From positions 3,162,001 through 3,226,000 of the forward strand of contig NZ_CP036426.1 in the NCBI RefSeq assembly GCF_007752535.1: a stretch of DNA of 64,000 nt. Direction: 5' to 3'. The notes beneath the pieces are model-generated. The model had not been told where the DNA came from. It made no database searches and saw nothing but the letters and a program-made list of their open reading frames with translations. Shown piece by piece: positions 47,722 through 57,930 of the stretch (the first letter of the stretch is position 1; every line of letters begins with the position of its first letter). Both the position numbers and the translations under genes were made by a program. This DNA comes from Tautonia plasticadhaerens. Lineage in GTDB: Bacteria > Planctomycetota > Planctomycetia > Isosphaerales > Isosphaeraceae.

Positions 47722-47963
47722 TTCCAAGAACGGACCTGGAGTCGAGGGGTTGAGGTGGATGACGCAAGGCCCCTCCGTAGAATGACTTTTGGCAACGAGG
47801 TCATCACCGGAGGGAGCCATGCGCCCGAAGCATTATCCCCTCGACTGTCGGCAGGTCTGTCGCGCCGCCACCGAGCACCTGCAAGCCCACCTGACCTGCC
47901 CCCCGGAAACGAGACCAGCTGCGATGCGATAATCGCGGGCGGCAACCCCAGGGGCGCGGGACC
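47722..47963 (+). other. possible N-terminal scrap of another transposase
   Basis: Between the efflux operon and the IS3 relic a frame opens at 47819 with a good GGAGGG site: MRPKHYPLDCRQVCRAATEH, ending after about 40 codons. It looks like the start of an IS-encoded protein cut by the next insertion, but I cannot name the family. Confidence 0.3.
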
Positions 47964-49135
47964 ATGGCCAATAGGCAGCGACACACGCCCGAGCAGGTCA
48001 TCGCCAAGCACCGCGAGGCCGAGGTCGAGACGGCCAGGGGGGTGGCCCTCGCCCAGGCCCGCAAGGACTGGCGATCACCGAACAGACCTACTCCCGCTGG
48101 CGCAAGGAGTACGGCGGGAGGGAGCTCGACCGGGCCAGGCGCCTCAAGCAGCTCGGAGGCGAGAACGCGCGCCTGAAGCGGCTGCTGGCCGACGCCGAGC
48201 TGGACAAGGCCATCCTCCGGGAGGCGGCCTCGGGAAGATACTGGGCCCGGCGAAGCGGCGCGAGGCGGTCGAGCACGTCCGGAGCGTGCTCGGCCCCGAC
48301 CGCGTCTCGCGGCGCCGGGCCTGCAAGGTCCTGGGCCAGGCCCGCTCGACGCAGCGGCGGGCGCCGGCCGTGCCCGACGACGAGGCGCGGCTGGTGGCCC
48401 GGATGGTGGAGCTGGCCTGCGAATACGGCCGCTACGGCCACCGCCGCGTCACGGCGCTGCTGCGGGCCGAGGGCTTCGACGTCAACCGCAAGCGCCTCGG
48501 GCGGCTGTGGCGTCGGGAGGGCCTGAAGGTGCCGGCGAAGCAACCGAAGCGCGGCCGGCTGTGGCTGAACGACGGGTCGTGCGTGCGGCTCCGTCCCGGG
48601 CACAAGGACCACGCCCGGAGCTACGACTTCGTGCAGGCGAGGACCCGCGACGGCCGGGCCTTCCGGATGCGGACGGTCATCGACGAGCACACCCGCGAGT
48701 GCCTGGCCATCGCGGTGGCGCGGGAGCTCAAGGCCGACGACGTCCTGGAGCGGCTCTCGGACCCGTTCGTGCGGCGGGGCGTGCCCGGGCCCATCCGGTC
48801 GGACAACGGCCCGGAGTTCACCGCCCAGGCGGTGAGGGGTCGGCTTGAGCGGGTGGGCGTGACGACCCTCAACATCGAGCCGGGCAGCCCGTGGGGGGGC
48901 GGCGACATCGAGTCGTTCAACGGCAAGCTCAGCGATGAGCTGCCGGACCGCGAAATCTTCGACACGCTGCTGGGGCGAAGGTGCTGATCGAGCGATGGCG
49001 GGTTCGGTACGACACCGTCCGCCCGCACAGCAGCCTGGGCTATCGGCCGCCGGCACCCGAGGCGATCGTGCCGTGGACGCCGGCCTTCGGAGCTGCGCTC
49101 CTCGGCCCGGCGTCTATGGCCGGGGCGGTTGGATC
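47964..49135 (+). pseudogene. IS3-family transposase (orfA/orfB), frameshifted
   Basis: OrfA begins MANRQRHTPEQVIAKHREAE and shifts frame near 48070, where YSRWRKEYGG...RLKQLGGENARLKRLL continues the leucine-zipper-like helix. OrfB (from about 48230) shows the rve core: MRTVIDEHTRECLAI (Asp), IRSDNGPEFTAQAV (Asp), GDIESFNGKLSDEL (Glu). Another frameshift near 48980 separates VLIERWRVRYDTVRPHSSLG. The orfA/orfB junction normally uses a -1 shift, but the additional breaks make this a pseudogene. Confidence 0.78.
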
Positions 49136-49136
49136 A

Positions 49137-50108
49137 TTAGTGCGGTTTCGGATTGAGTGTGGCGGTTGACTCGCCGGTCGGGTACCCGCTATGGCAGAAC
49201 CACCCGAGGATGTCAGCCGGACGGACCGCCCGCAGGGCCTCGCCCATCGCGTCGATCAGGGTGGCGACCGTCCGCGCCTTCGCCTTCCGCAGCCACGCCT
49301 TGAGCTTGGAGAACATCTGCTCGATCGGGTCGAGGCCCGGGCTGTACGGCGGCAGGTAGCGGACCTCCGCACCGGCCGCCTCGATCAGCCGCCGGACCTC
49401 GGCCGTCTTGTGGCTGCCCAGGTTGTCCATGATCACGAGGTCGCCGGGCCGCAGGGCCGGCGCCAGGCATCGCCCGACGTAGGTCTCGAAGCCGGCCGCG
49501 TCGGTCGCCCCGTCGAAGGCCAGGCAGGCCGGCTCCGGCACGCCGCCCAGGCGTACCGCGGCCGTCAACGTCGTGATCTTCCAGTGCCCGTGGGGCACCG
49601 GACCGTCGACGCGCACGCCGCTGGGGGCCCGGCCGTAGGCCCGGTCCATCGCCGTGCTCGCGCCCGTCTCGTCGACGAAGACCAGTCGGGTCGGTCGCCG
49701 CGAACTCGGCCCGCCAGGCGGATCGCGCCTCCTTCAACTCGGGCCGGTCCTGCTCGGCCGCCCGCCGCGACTTTTGTTGCGCGTGATCCCCAGACGCACC
49801 AGCGTCCGGTGCACGGCCGAGGGGCAGCACGAGACGCCGGCGACGCGGGCCAGCCCCTCCAGCGTGGCGTCGTCATCGGCTCGGACCGCCTCGCGGAGCC
49901 GCCCGGCGGCCCCGGGGTCGAAGGCCGGGGCTCGCCCGCCGCCGTGCGGCCGCGGCGCGATCGAGCCGGTCTCCCGCCGTTGACGCATCAGCTTGCGGAT
50001 CCAGGAGACGCTGACCGAGAAGCGGGCGGCGACCTGCTCGCGGGTGGCGTCGCCCTCGTCGCAAGCCGCCACGACCCGCTCGCGGAGGTCGGTCGATTAA
50101 GCTCTCAT
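49137..50108 (-). pseudogene. IS630-family transposase with an early stop and two frameshifts
   Basis: From the ATG at 50108 the frame reads MRA then TAA (50099-50097), then STDLRERVVAACDEGDATRE with the HTH. A one-base loss in an A-run near 49778 (NK/SRRAAEQDRPELKEARS) and another change near 49690 shift the frame before VDETGAST-type sequence; the final frame carries DRAYGRAPSGVRVDGPVPHG, LVIMDNLGSHKTAEVRRL (Asp) and YSPGLDPIEQMFSKLKAWLR (Glu). Terminal repeats AGTGCGGTTTC at 49140 and, inverted, near 50166-50176 bound the element (about 49138-50180). Confidence 0.8.
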
Positions 50109-50180
50109 CCCTGGGGCCCTCCATATCGTCCCAGGGATAACCGCGTCAACCGCTACATTCAACAAGAAACCGCACTGAGA

Positions 50181-51114
50181 GGCTATCCGGAAAGCTAGGC
50201 GGCCTGGGGTTTCCTGTACATGAATGGAGCCGGCTTCCGCGTCTCGTCGGGGGCCAGCCTCCGCAGCATCCCCCCGATGGCGCTGATCCGCACCCACGCC
50301 CCACTCGACTCGGGATTCCACTCGTAGTCCTTGCTGTGCCGCCGGTCCCGGCCCAGCCACGCGAAACTCCGCTCGGCTACCCATCGCTTCGGCAGCTTCA
50401 CGAACCCCGCCTCCCCTTCGGGACGCTTGACCACCTCGACCCGGAAGGGGGCCTCCGTCTCCTGGAGCCAGCCGTCCGGCCGCCGGTTGTTGTACTTGGT
50501 GTCCCCATAGATCACCTCCAGCCGGGGATACCGCGGCCGGTCCAGCCGCCCCAGGACCTCGGGGGCCGTCGCCCCGTCGTCGGCCGAGGCCGCGGTGATC
50601 ACCACCGCCAGCAGCAGCCCCAGCGAGTCGAACAGGGCGTGCCGCTTCCGCCCGCGGACCAGCTTGCCGCCGTCGAAGCCCCGCTCGCCGCCGACCTCCG
50701 TGCCCTTGACCGTCTGGCTGTCGATGTAGCCGACGCGCGGCGTCGGCTCACGCCCCTTGGCCTCTCGCACCTGCGGGCGGAGGGCGTCGGCGATCCGCTG
50801 CCAGGTGCCGTCGTCGCGCCACTGCTGGAAGTCGTCCCAGACGGTGCTCCTGGGCAGCAGGTCGTGCGGCAGCAACTCCCACTGGCAGCCGGTGCGGGCC
50901 TGGTACAGCAGGGTGTTGAGCACCTCGCGGATGTCGGTCGCGCGTGGCCGACCGCCGGGCCGGCGGGGCGGGATGAACGGCTCGATGATCGTCCACTGGG
51001 CGTCAGTCAGGTCAGTCTTGTAGGGCTTTCGCATCGGGGCGTAGGTGGCTAAACCGTGATGCTGTCTCCTGTTACCGCGGGGATTCTAGGGCCAAGCCGG
51101 CTTCCCGGATAGCC
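50181..51114 (-). mobile_element. IS5-family element, apparently intact
   Basis: Terminal repeats GGCTATCCGG(A)AAGC at 50181 and the inverse ending at 51114; 934 bp. One full transposase gene is inside. It directly follows the end of the IS630 pseudo-element. Confidence 0.85.
50195..51034 (-). CDS. IS5-family transposase
   Basis: Protein of 279 aa from MRKPYKTDLTDAQWTIIEPF. DUF4096-like N-terminal region, then the DDE core intact: GYIDSQTVKGTEVGGERGFD (Asp), LEVIYGDTKYNNRR (Asp) and PKRWVAERSFAWLGRDRRHS (Glu in the Y-(2)-R-(3)-E-(6)-K-like signature). With its clean inverted repeats this is one of the few transposase genes here that could be active. Confidence 0.9.
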   Translation of the reverse strand: MRKPYKTDLTDAQWTIIEPFIPPRRPGGRPRATDIREVLNTLLYQARTGCQWELLPHDLLPRSTVWDDFQQWRDDGTWQRIADALRPQVREAKGREPTPRVGYIDSQTVKGTEVGGERGFDGGKLVRGRKRHALFDSLGLLLAVVITAASADDGATAPEVLGRLDRPRYPRLEVIYGDTKYNNRRPDGWLQETEAPFRVEVVKRPEGEAGFVKLPKRWVAERSFAWLGRDRRHSKDYEWNPESSGAWVRISAIGGMLRRLAPDETRKPAPFMYRKPQAA

Positions 51115-51125
51115 TTTAACATAGA

Positions 51126-52916
51126 GACTGCCCCCCCCGATGATCCTGCTGGCGAAATGTCAGGCCGGGACGGCCGCGGTGATCAGCCGGACGAAGGCGC
51201 ACGTCCTGGTCGCTTCTCGAGGTGCCTCCGCGAGCCAGTCGACGACGCGCAAGATGTCGATCGCGGCCGCCGTCGCCAGGTGCTGGAGGTGCGTCTTCGC
51301 CCGACCCGCGTAGCGCGATCGCCGCAGCCCGGCGACCCGGACCGCTTGCGAGATCGTCCCTTCAATCCCCGCGCGGTGGGCGTAGTCGGCCCGGTACTCC
51401 TCCGTCTCCTCCCGCGCGCGGGCCGCCCTCAGCGCCTCGAACGGCTCGCGGGCCCGGATCGTCAGCGACCGCCTCGCCGCCCCCGTGCACCGCTCTCGGG
51501 CGGGGCAGGGCTTGCAGTCCTTCCTCGAGAACTTGATGTGCACGACCTCGGTGTGGTCCCGCTCCACGGCCGGCGTCCACCCCGAGCTGACGCGCCCCTC
51601 CGGGCAGGTGGCCCGGCTGCCCTCCCAGTCGATGGCGAAGTCCGACGCCGTGAAGCCGCCGCCGGCCAGGGCCTGCCAGCCGTAGTCCGGCCGCGTCGGC
51701 CCGATCAGCTCCACGCCGTGGTCGCGGCGGCTGCTGACCAGCAGCTCGGCGTCGATGTAGCCGGTGTCCGCTAGGTGCTTGCCCGGCAGCGAATCCTTCC
51801 GGCCCAGCTGCTCGTAGATCCCGGCCAGGGCATCGCCGTCGGCCGCCGGCGCCGGCGCGGTCGTCACCTGGACGACCAGGTGGGGCGACTCGTCGTCGCA
51901 CGTCTCGGTCAGGTGGGCCTTGTAGCCCACCCAGATCGTCGACCGCTTCTTGCCGTACCGGGCCTCGGAGTCGTGAGGCGAGTTGATCGACGCGGCGGAG
52001 GGCGGGATGCCGTCACCCTCGGCCCGCCAACGCAGCCCGCCGGCCTCGACCAGGAAGTGCTGGACCCAGACCCGGCGCAGCGTCTCGACCGCCGGCGATC
52101 GCGCGACCGAGGGCGGGGCGCCGGCGTCGTAGGCCGCCGCCAGCAGGGCGTGGCCGTCCTTGCCGACCTCCCGGGCGAGGGCGCGGCGGCCCTCCTCGGA
52201 GTCCGGGAGCCGGGACTCCTCGGCTCGCCGGCCGTAGCGCTCGACCCACTCCGCCCGGGCCTGACGGCGGAGCCACTCTGGGTCCGCCGCTGCCAGGCTG
52301 TTCAGGACGTGGCGCATCGTCTCGACGACGCACTCGAGCCGGTCGAGGTTGCGGACGCGGGCCAGGACGTGCGTCGCGTCGGTGCGCTGGCGGCCGCGGG
52401 TCTTCAGCCAGCCGCGCCCGCGGCAGAGATCGAGGAGCGCGTCGAGCAGCCGCCCCTCGGCCGAGCCGGCGACGAGCCGCGCCCGGAACTCGCAGAGGAC
52501 CGAGGCGTCGAAGCCGGGGTCGTCGAGCCCCAGGCCGAGGGCGTACTTCCAGTCGATCCGCCCGCGCACCGCGTCGGCGGCGCGGCGGTCGGACAGCCCC
52601 TCGGCGAACTGGAAGACGGTCACGAGGGCCAGCCGCCAGGGGGACTCAGCGGGGCGGCCGCGGCTCGGGTACGGGTCGGCGAAGTCGTCGTCTCGGAAGA
52701 TCGTGCCCAGCTCATCGCGCAGGGCAATGTAGGTGTTGCCACCGGGGAAGGCGGCGTGCGCGACGCGGGCGGCCTCCTCGGGCACCGATCCGATCGGCCG
52801 TGGGTGAAGCGACATGTGCGGGCTCCGTCCGGGTGGGATTCCCCTGGGACGTAGCGTAAGCCCCACCCGCTGGTCGATCTCGGATTCGCCAGCAGGATCA
52901 ACGGCGGGGGCAGGTC
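51126..52916 (-). mobile_element. IS1182-family element, apparently intact
   Basis: Long terminal repeats of about 30 bp (GAC(C)TGCCCCC...GATCCTGCTGGCGAA) at 51126 and, inverted, ending at 52916; 1791 bp. It lies 11 bp from the IS5 element. Confidence 0.88.
51160..52815 (-). CDS. IS1182-family transposase
   Basis: Protein of 551 aa from MSLHPRPIGSVPEEAARVAH. DUF772 N-domain (FQFAEGLSDRRAADAVRGRI, FDASVLCEFRARLV), first Asp in RQRTDATHVLARVR, second in HLADTGYIDAELLVSSR, zinc-finger-like CKPCPARERC, and Glu in HRAGIEGTISQAVRVAGLRR. All core motifs are intact. The ATG at 52815 is preferred over an upstream in-frame start at 52866, which reads into the inverted repeat. Confidence 0.9.
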   Translation of the reverse strand: MSLHPRPIGSVPEEAARVAHAAFPGGNTYIALRDELGTIFRDDDFADPYPSRGRPAESPWRLALVTVFQFAEGLSDRRAADAVRGRIDWKYALGLGLDDPGFDASVLCEFRARLVAGSAEGRLLDALLDLCRGRGWLKTRGRQRTDATHVLARVRNLDRLECVVETMRHVLNSLAAADPEWLRRQARAEWVERYGRRAEESRLPDSEEGRRALAREVGKDGHALLAAAYDAGAPPSVARSPAVETLRRVWVQHFLVEAGGLRWRAEGDGIPPSAASINSPHDSEARYGKKRSTIWVGYKAHLTETCDDESPHLVVQVTTAPAPAADGDALAGIYEQLGRKDSLPGKHLADTGYIDAELLVSSRRDHGVELIGPTRPDYGWQALAGGGFTASDFAIDWEGSRATCPEGRVSSGWTPAVERDHTEVVHIKFSRKDCKPCPARERCTGAARRSLTIRAREPFEALRAARAREETEEYRADYAHRAGIEGTISQAVRVAGLRRSRYAGRAKTHLQHLATAAAIDILRVVDWLAEAPREATRTCAFVRLITAAVPA

Positions 52917-52999
52917 AGTCGGCTGGCGGACCACCCGCCTGAACATCGCCGAAGGGTTGGCCGACCGAAGCCGCCTCTCTCACGCCCTTTGAGGGATAT

Positions 53000-53225
53000 G
53001 GCTACGCGGGGTTCTCGTGGAGGATGCGGAAGCAGATCACGCTGGCCGCCAGCGTCGTCCAGGCGTCCATGATCACGCCGAGCCGGTCGTACCTCACCCG
53101 GAGCCGACGCAGCCCTTGAGCCAGGCGATCGTCCGCTCGATCACCCAGCGGACCTTGCCCAGCCCGCTGCCGTGCGGCGTCTTCCGCCCCAATTCACGCA
53201 ACCGGTTCGCGCAGTGCTCCGGCCT
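53000..53225 (-). pseudogene. IS5-family transposase, C-terminal relic
   Basis: On the minus strand GLGKVRWVIERTIAWLKG (the catalytic Glu helix) is followed after a one-base shift by LRVRYDRLGVIMDAWTTLAA and SVICFRILHENPA with its stop near 53004. Nothing upstream of the Glu helix is recognisable. DNA from 53226 to 53470 shows no gene. Confidence 0.65.
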
Positions 53226-53470
53226 CCGAGCGGCTCGATCTTCCAGGAGCCTCGCGGTAGACCGGTCCAGGTGCCGGTGACTCTACTCATCAACGAACGC
53301 TGGATCACGCAGTGGCTGCACCTTCCGAGATCGAAGGAGCAGGGGCCACCCCTCGCGCTCCTGAACAAGTGACCACAAGAGAAACGTCGCCTTGGCCCTC
53401 GTCCGACTATAATCGAACAGTCCTTCATGCGGCATGCCCGGCTCTCGGACTGGTGCAACGTCGATCCGTG

Positions 53471-54608
53471 TAATACGGAATTGCCTGGATCGCTATCCTT
53501 CATGCGGGGATCGCCCGCATGGAGGGCAGCACCATGGCCCGCGACCGACTGCCGATCGCCCCGCTCCTGGACCCCGGCGAGATCGCCCGCCGCTACCGCG
53601 CCTGCCGTTCCGGCGTCGAGAAGACCCACGGGCAGGTCCTCCGGCTGCTGACCCGCACCGCCGACCCGCCCGCCCCCGCCGCGGTGGCCGCCCGGGTCGG
53701 CCTCACCCCCGCCTGGGTCCGGGCCATCCTGAAGCGGTGGGACGCCCAGGGGCCCGCCGGCCGGGCCGACCGCCGGGCCGCCCGCGACGGCGGCCGGCAT
53801 AAGCCCCCGGACGAGCAGCAGGCCGTCCTGTTCGAGGCGTTGCAGGGCCGCCCCGACGACGGCGGGCTGTGGGCCGGGCCGAAGGTGGCCGCCTACGTCC
53901 GCGACCGGTGGGGCGTGGCCGTCCGCGTCGAGGCCGGCTGGCGCCGGCTGCGGCGCCTGGGCCTGAGCCTCCAGGTCCCCCGGCCCCGCGACCCGGGGGC
54001 GGCGACGGCCGACGAGCAGCGGAGGTGGCAAAGGCGACCTGGCCGACCGGCTGGCCGGGCTGAGGGCCGAGCACCCGGGCAAGGCCGCCGAGCTGTGGGC
54101 CGAGGACGAGGCCCGGCCGGGGCTCAAGCCCGTCGCCCGGCGGGTCTGGGCCGTCAAGGGGCGACGACCGACGGCCAACGGCCGCACCGGGTGTCAGTGG
54201 CTCTACGTCTACGGCTTCGTCCACCCGGCCAGCGGCCGCGACCTGGAGCCGATCCTGCCGGCGGCGGATACCGACCGGATGGCCGCAGCGCTCGGCGAGT
54301 TCGCCCGGTGGGCGGGCCCCGCGGGCGAGAGGCTGCTGGTGGTGCCGGTCGACAACGCCGGCTGGCACGTGGCCAGGCGCCTGGCGGTGCCGCCGGACGT
54401 GGTGCGGCACCGGCTGCCGCCCCGCACGCCGGACTTGCAGCCGGCCGAGCCGCTCTGGCCGCCGCTGCGCGCGGTGGTGGCCAACGAGGGCTTCGACGAC
54501 CTGGAAGCGTTGGAGCGCCCCTTGATCGGTCGATGCCGCTGGCTGATCGACCACCCCGAGGTCGTCCGCGGGGCGGTCGGCTTCCACTGGGCGGTCGCCC
54601 TCAATGGT
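53471..54608 (+). mobile_element. second type of IS630-family element, lacking its right end
   Basis: The left terminal repeat TAATACGGAATTGCCTGGAT is present at 53471-53490. The right end is replaced by IS630 copy A2 inserted at a TA. The missing right end matches 30741-30763, next to copy A1. Confidence 0.75.
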
Positions 54609-54614
54609 TATTGA
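53534..54614 (+). pseudogene. IS630-family transposase, frameshifted
   Basis: MARDRLPIAPLLDPGEIARR begins a winged-HTH protein (HGQVLRLLTRTADPP, VAARVGLTPAWVRAILKRW). A frame change near 54030 (RRW/QRR to DLADRLAGLRAEHPG) joins the DDE half: ELWAEDEARPGLKPVARRVW (Asp), LLVVPVDNAGWHVARRLAVP (Asp), TPDLQPAEPLWPPLRAVVAN (Glu), ending VGFHWAVALNGY at the A2 insertion. Codon-level conservation on both sides suggests a single-step frameshift. Confidence 0.78.
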
Positions 54615-55759
54615 CTCCATCCTGGCCAAAGAAACACCTGGGCGGTTTGCGGCGTAGTACCGGTATGAGGCCCATCGGGACCGCAGGCGAACTGGAACGC
54701 CGCCGTCGCCGAGCCGTCGAACTGATGCAGCAGGGCGAGTCCCCCACCGTCATCGCTCGCATCCTCGGCGTCTGCCGTACCTCGTTGTATCGCCGGCTCG
54801 GCATGGCCAAGGACTCCCCCGAGGCCCTGGCCGCCAGGCCGCATCCCGGCCCGACGCCCCGGCCCTCCGACGAGCGGCTCCGGGAGCTCGAGGACTTGCT
54901 GCCGCGGGGGGCCAGGGCCCACGGCTGGCCCAACGACCCGTGGAGTGCCCAGCGGGTCGCCGAGGTCATCCGCCGCCGCTTCGGCGTCACCTACCACGTC
55001 GAGCACGCCCGCAAGCTCATCCGACGGCGGCTGAACCGGGCCGGCCAGAGGCCGCAGAGGCGGGCCAAGCAGCGCAACGAGGAGGGGATCGCCCGCTGAA
55101 GGGCCGAGGTGCTGCGCCGGATCGTCGAGCGGGCCGAGCAGCGGAAGGCCCGACTCGCCTTCCTCGACGGGTCGGGGTCCCCGCTCGAGCCGGTGGCCCG
55201 CCGCACCTACGCCCCCGGGGGAAAGGCCCCGATCCAGGGGGCGTGGCATCGCAAGGGCCGGATCTCGGCGATCGGCGCCGTGGCCGTCAGCCCGGCGCTC
55301 CGGCGGCCCAACCTCGTCTTCCGGTTGCTGCCGGACGACGCCAACGCCCACGGGGAGGACACGGTCTCCTTCCTGGCCCGGCCCCGGGGCCGGCCCCGGG
55401 GGCCGATGACGATCCTCCGGGACCGGGGCGGGATCCATAAGCGGTCGAGGGTGGTGGAGGCGTACCAGGCCAAGCATCCGGGGATCGAGGCCGAGGACTT
55501 CCCCGGCTACGCCCCGGATGCGAATCCGGACGAAGGGGTGTGGGGCGACACCGAGTACCCGCGATTGCCGAGCTATGCGCCCGAGGACACCCGAGAGCTC
55601 CGGCTCCGGCTGTGGGACGAGTCCTCGGCCTTGCGGCAGCGACCGAACCTGCTTCTCGGCCTTGCGGCAGCGACCGGACCTGCCGGCCTCGTTCATCCGC
55701 CACGCCGGGATCCCACTCCGGTTGGAGTCCTTGTCTCTTTGGCAAGGCTGGGCTCAGTA
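54609..55759 (+). mobile_element. IS630-family element, copy A2
   Basis: 1151 bp between TA dinucleotides, equal in length to copy A1 (30764-31914) and apparently identical, but in the opposite orientation. Inserted at the 3' end of the other IS630 element. Confidence 0.9.
54665..55759 (+). pseudogene. IS630-family transposase, copy A2 (same in-frame TGA and frameshift)
   Basis: It has the same reading as copy A1: MRPIGTAGELERRRRRAVEL, a TGA at 55097-55099 after EEGIAR, then RAEVLRRIVERAEQRKARLA and the DDE core. The 31-bp tandem duplication near 55625-55686 shifts the frame before the natural C-terminus. Because both copies carry both lesions, the damaged element was itself copied. Confidence 0.85.
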
Positions 55760-55869
55760 ACGCATAACTTCCGGACGACGAACGGCTTATCGCCACTCGA
55801 GCACGGGAGGGACTCCGGGCATCCTGCGGGGTTGGTCACGACCCCACACCGATGCCAGGAGGACCCCCA

Positions 55870-57079
55870 GGGCTACCGCACTATGAACTACTGACGGCGT
55901 AGGGGTTTCCGGCTATGCCGGGGGGAAACCAGGAGCCCCATCCCATGCCGCCACTGCCGATCACGGCCGTCTTCGCCGAGGTGCCCGACCCCCGCCGGGA
56001 GACGGCCAACACGCTCCACGACCTCACCGACATCCTGACCGTCGCCACCTGTGCCGTCATCGGCGGGGCCGAGTCCCGGGAGGCGATCGCCGAGTACGGG
56101 AGGACCAAGGAGGGGTTCTTCCGCCGCTTCCTCCGCCTCGACAACGGCATCCCCAGCCCGGACACCTTCGAGCGGGTCTTCGCCAAGCTGGCCCCGGGGG
56201 CGTCCGCCCGGGCGTTCGGGCGCTGGATGGCGGCGGCCTGCGGGGCGACCGGCCTGGTGCCGATCGCCATCGACGGCAAGTCGGCCCGGGCGGCCAGGCG
56301 GGACACGGCCACCGGGTGCCTGCACGTCGTCACGGCGTGGGCCGCCGAGAACCGCCTGGCCCTCGGCACGGCCTGCGTCCCGGGCGGCTCGAACGAGGTG
56401 GCGGCGATCCCCGCGCTGCTCCGGGTGCTGGACCTGGCCGGGGCGATCGCGACGATCGACGCGGCCGGCTGCCGGGTCGAGGACGCGCGGATCATCCGCC
56501 AGCAGCAGGGGCACTCTCTGCTGACCGTCAAGGACAACCAGCCGACGCTCCGGGCGGCCGTCGAGTCGGTCTTCGAGCGGGCGTGCGAGGCCGACTTCGA
56601 GGATGTCCGGTGCGACGGTCACGAGTCGGACGAGGACGGCCACGGGCGGCACGAGGAGCGGTACGTGACGGTGATCTACGACCCCGTCGGCCTGCCGGCG
56701 GGGTGGCCGGACGTGGCGGCGGTGGTGCAGGTCAACCGCGAGCGGGAGGTCGGCGGGGAGCGGGCCGTAACCACCCCCTACTACATCGCCAGTCACCCGG
56801 GGACAGCCGCCGAGTTCGCGGGCCGGATTCGGGGCCATTGGGGTATCGAGAACGGGCTGCACTGGGCCCTCGACGTGGTCTTCCGGGGGGATCGCAGCCG
56901 GATCCGGGCGGAGAACGCCGGGGCCAACCTGGCGTTGATCCGGCGGGTGGCGGTCGCGCTGTGGTGGCGGGCACCGGGCAAGGGGAGCGGGGTCACGAAG
57001 CGTCTCAAGGCCGGCTGGGACGACGACTATCTGCTTCAGGTCCTTCAAAGGAATGACAGCAGTTGTAGTGCGGTAGCCC
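55870..57079 (+). mobile_element. ISAs1-family element
   Basis: Terminal repeats GGGCTACCGCACTA at 55870-55883 and, inverted, 57066-57079; 1210 bp. It sits in the 5' part of a PEP-CTERM gene. Confidence 0.87.
55945..57079 (+). CDS. ISAs1-family transposase
   Basis: From MPPLPITAVFAEVPDPRRET the frame is open to the IS end (about 378 codons). DDE_Tnp_ISAs1 features: PIAIDGKSARAARRDTATGC (Asp), AIATIDAAGCRVEDARII (Asp), GRIRGHWGIENGLHWALDVV (Glu). No stop codon occurs in this frame before the inverted repeat, so translation would run on into the neighbouring DNA to 57453, in a different frame from the PEP-CTERM gene. A late frameshift close to LQVLQRNDSS is likely; the core seems intact. Confidence 0.82.
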
Positions 57080-57082
57080 CGG

Positions 57083-57748
57083 GGCGGCTTCTCGGTCGAC
57101 TTCTCCGAGCACCACAACGCCAGGATGCAGGACTTTCGGACGGCGATCGGCTGCGCCTCGGCATACCCGGAGGGGCAGGTGACGATCGGGGGGGTCGTAT
57201 TCGCCATCCCCGAGGGCGGGCCGAACACCTGGTCGGCCGCCGCCGTCGCCCTCGACCACGGCGACCAGCCCGTGTCGATCGAAGTCGGCGTCGGCGCCTT
57301 CGGCGTCGAGTCGGCCCACCTGCTCCTGACTACGCACAAGGGGGAGCGGCTTCCGGGCAGCTTCGCGATGCTGGAGTTCTTCGGCTCGGGCGGGGCGTAC
57401 TACGCCCGGCCGCTGGACGGCGACGAGGACGTGCGCGACTGGCTGTTCAGTGAGTACACCAACGCGATCAACGGCACGTCCACCGTCGAGGTGTTCGCCG
57501 CGGGCAGCGGCTTCCAGCGGGCGTACCGACTCGACATGCTCACCGTCGAGCTGCCGGTCGCGTTCCGGACCCAGACCCTGGACATGATCCGGGTCAGCGA
57601 CTGGGGCAACTATGAACTCCAGCGGCTGAACGTCCACGGCATTACGATCACGGCCGTCCCCGAGCCGTCCTCGCTCCTCGTGGGACTGCTTGGTGCCTGT
57701 CTGGCCGGCTTCGGCGGGTGGCGGACCCGACGCCGAATGAAGACGTGA
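57083..57748 (+). pseudogene. PEP-CTERM sorted surface protein, 5' end removed by ISAs1
   Basis: The open frame begins at the IS edge (GGFSVDFSEHHNARMQDF) and ends with a textbook PEP-CTERM tail: AVPEPSSLLVGLLGACLAGF, then Gly-Gly-Trp-Arg-Thr-Arg-Arg-Arg. The middle is a beta-rich domain (VTIGGVVFAIPEGG, ISIEVG-like strands) such as those that bind carbohydrate. The signal peptide and first residues are missing, so the product could not be exported. An internal ATG at 57125 would not restore a signal. Confidence 0.75.
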
Positions 57749-57930
57749 GTAAATCGTGACGTCCCGCGACGACACTCGCCCGTACGCGCCGCGCGTTGTC
57801 CCGCCTCCGGACGAGGCGGACCGAATCCGCTCGGCGGATCGATCTCGCGGCGGCTAGACTAGGAACCCGGACAGACCGCTCGCTCGTAGGGGGCTACCCG
57901 GCCTCACTGAGCACCCTCGGAGATGCCAAG

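Noticed and set aside
47964-49135. A normal programmed frameshift IS3 element.
   Set aside because: Besides the orfA/orfB junction there are extra frame changes near 48070 and 48980, so the copy is defective.
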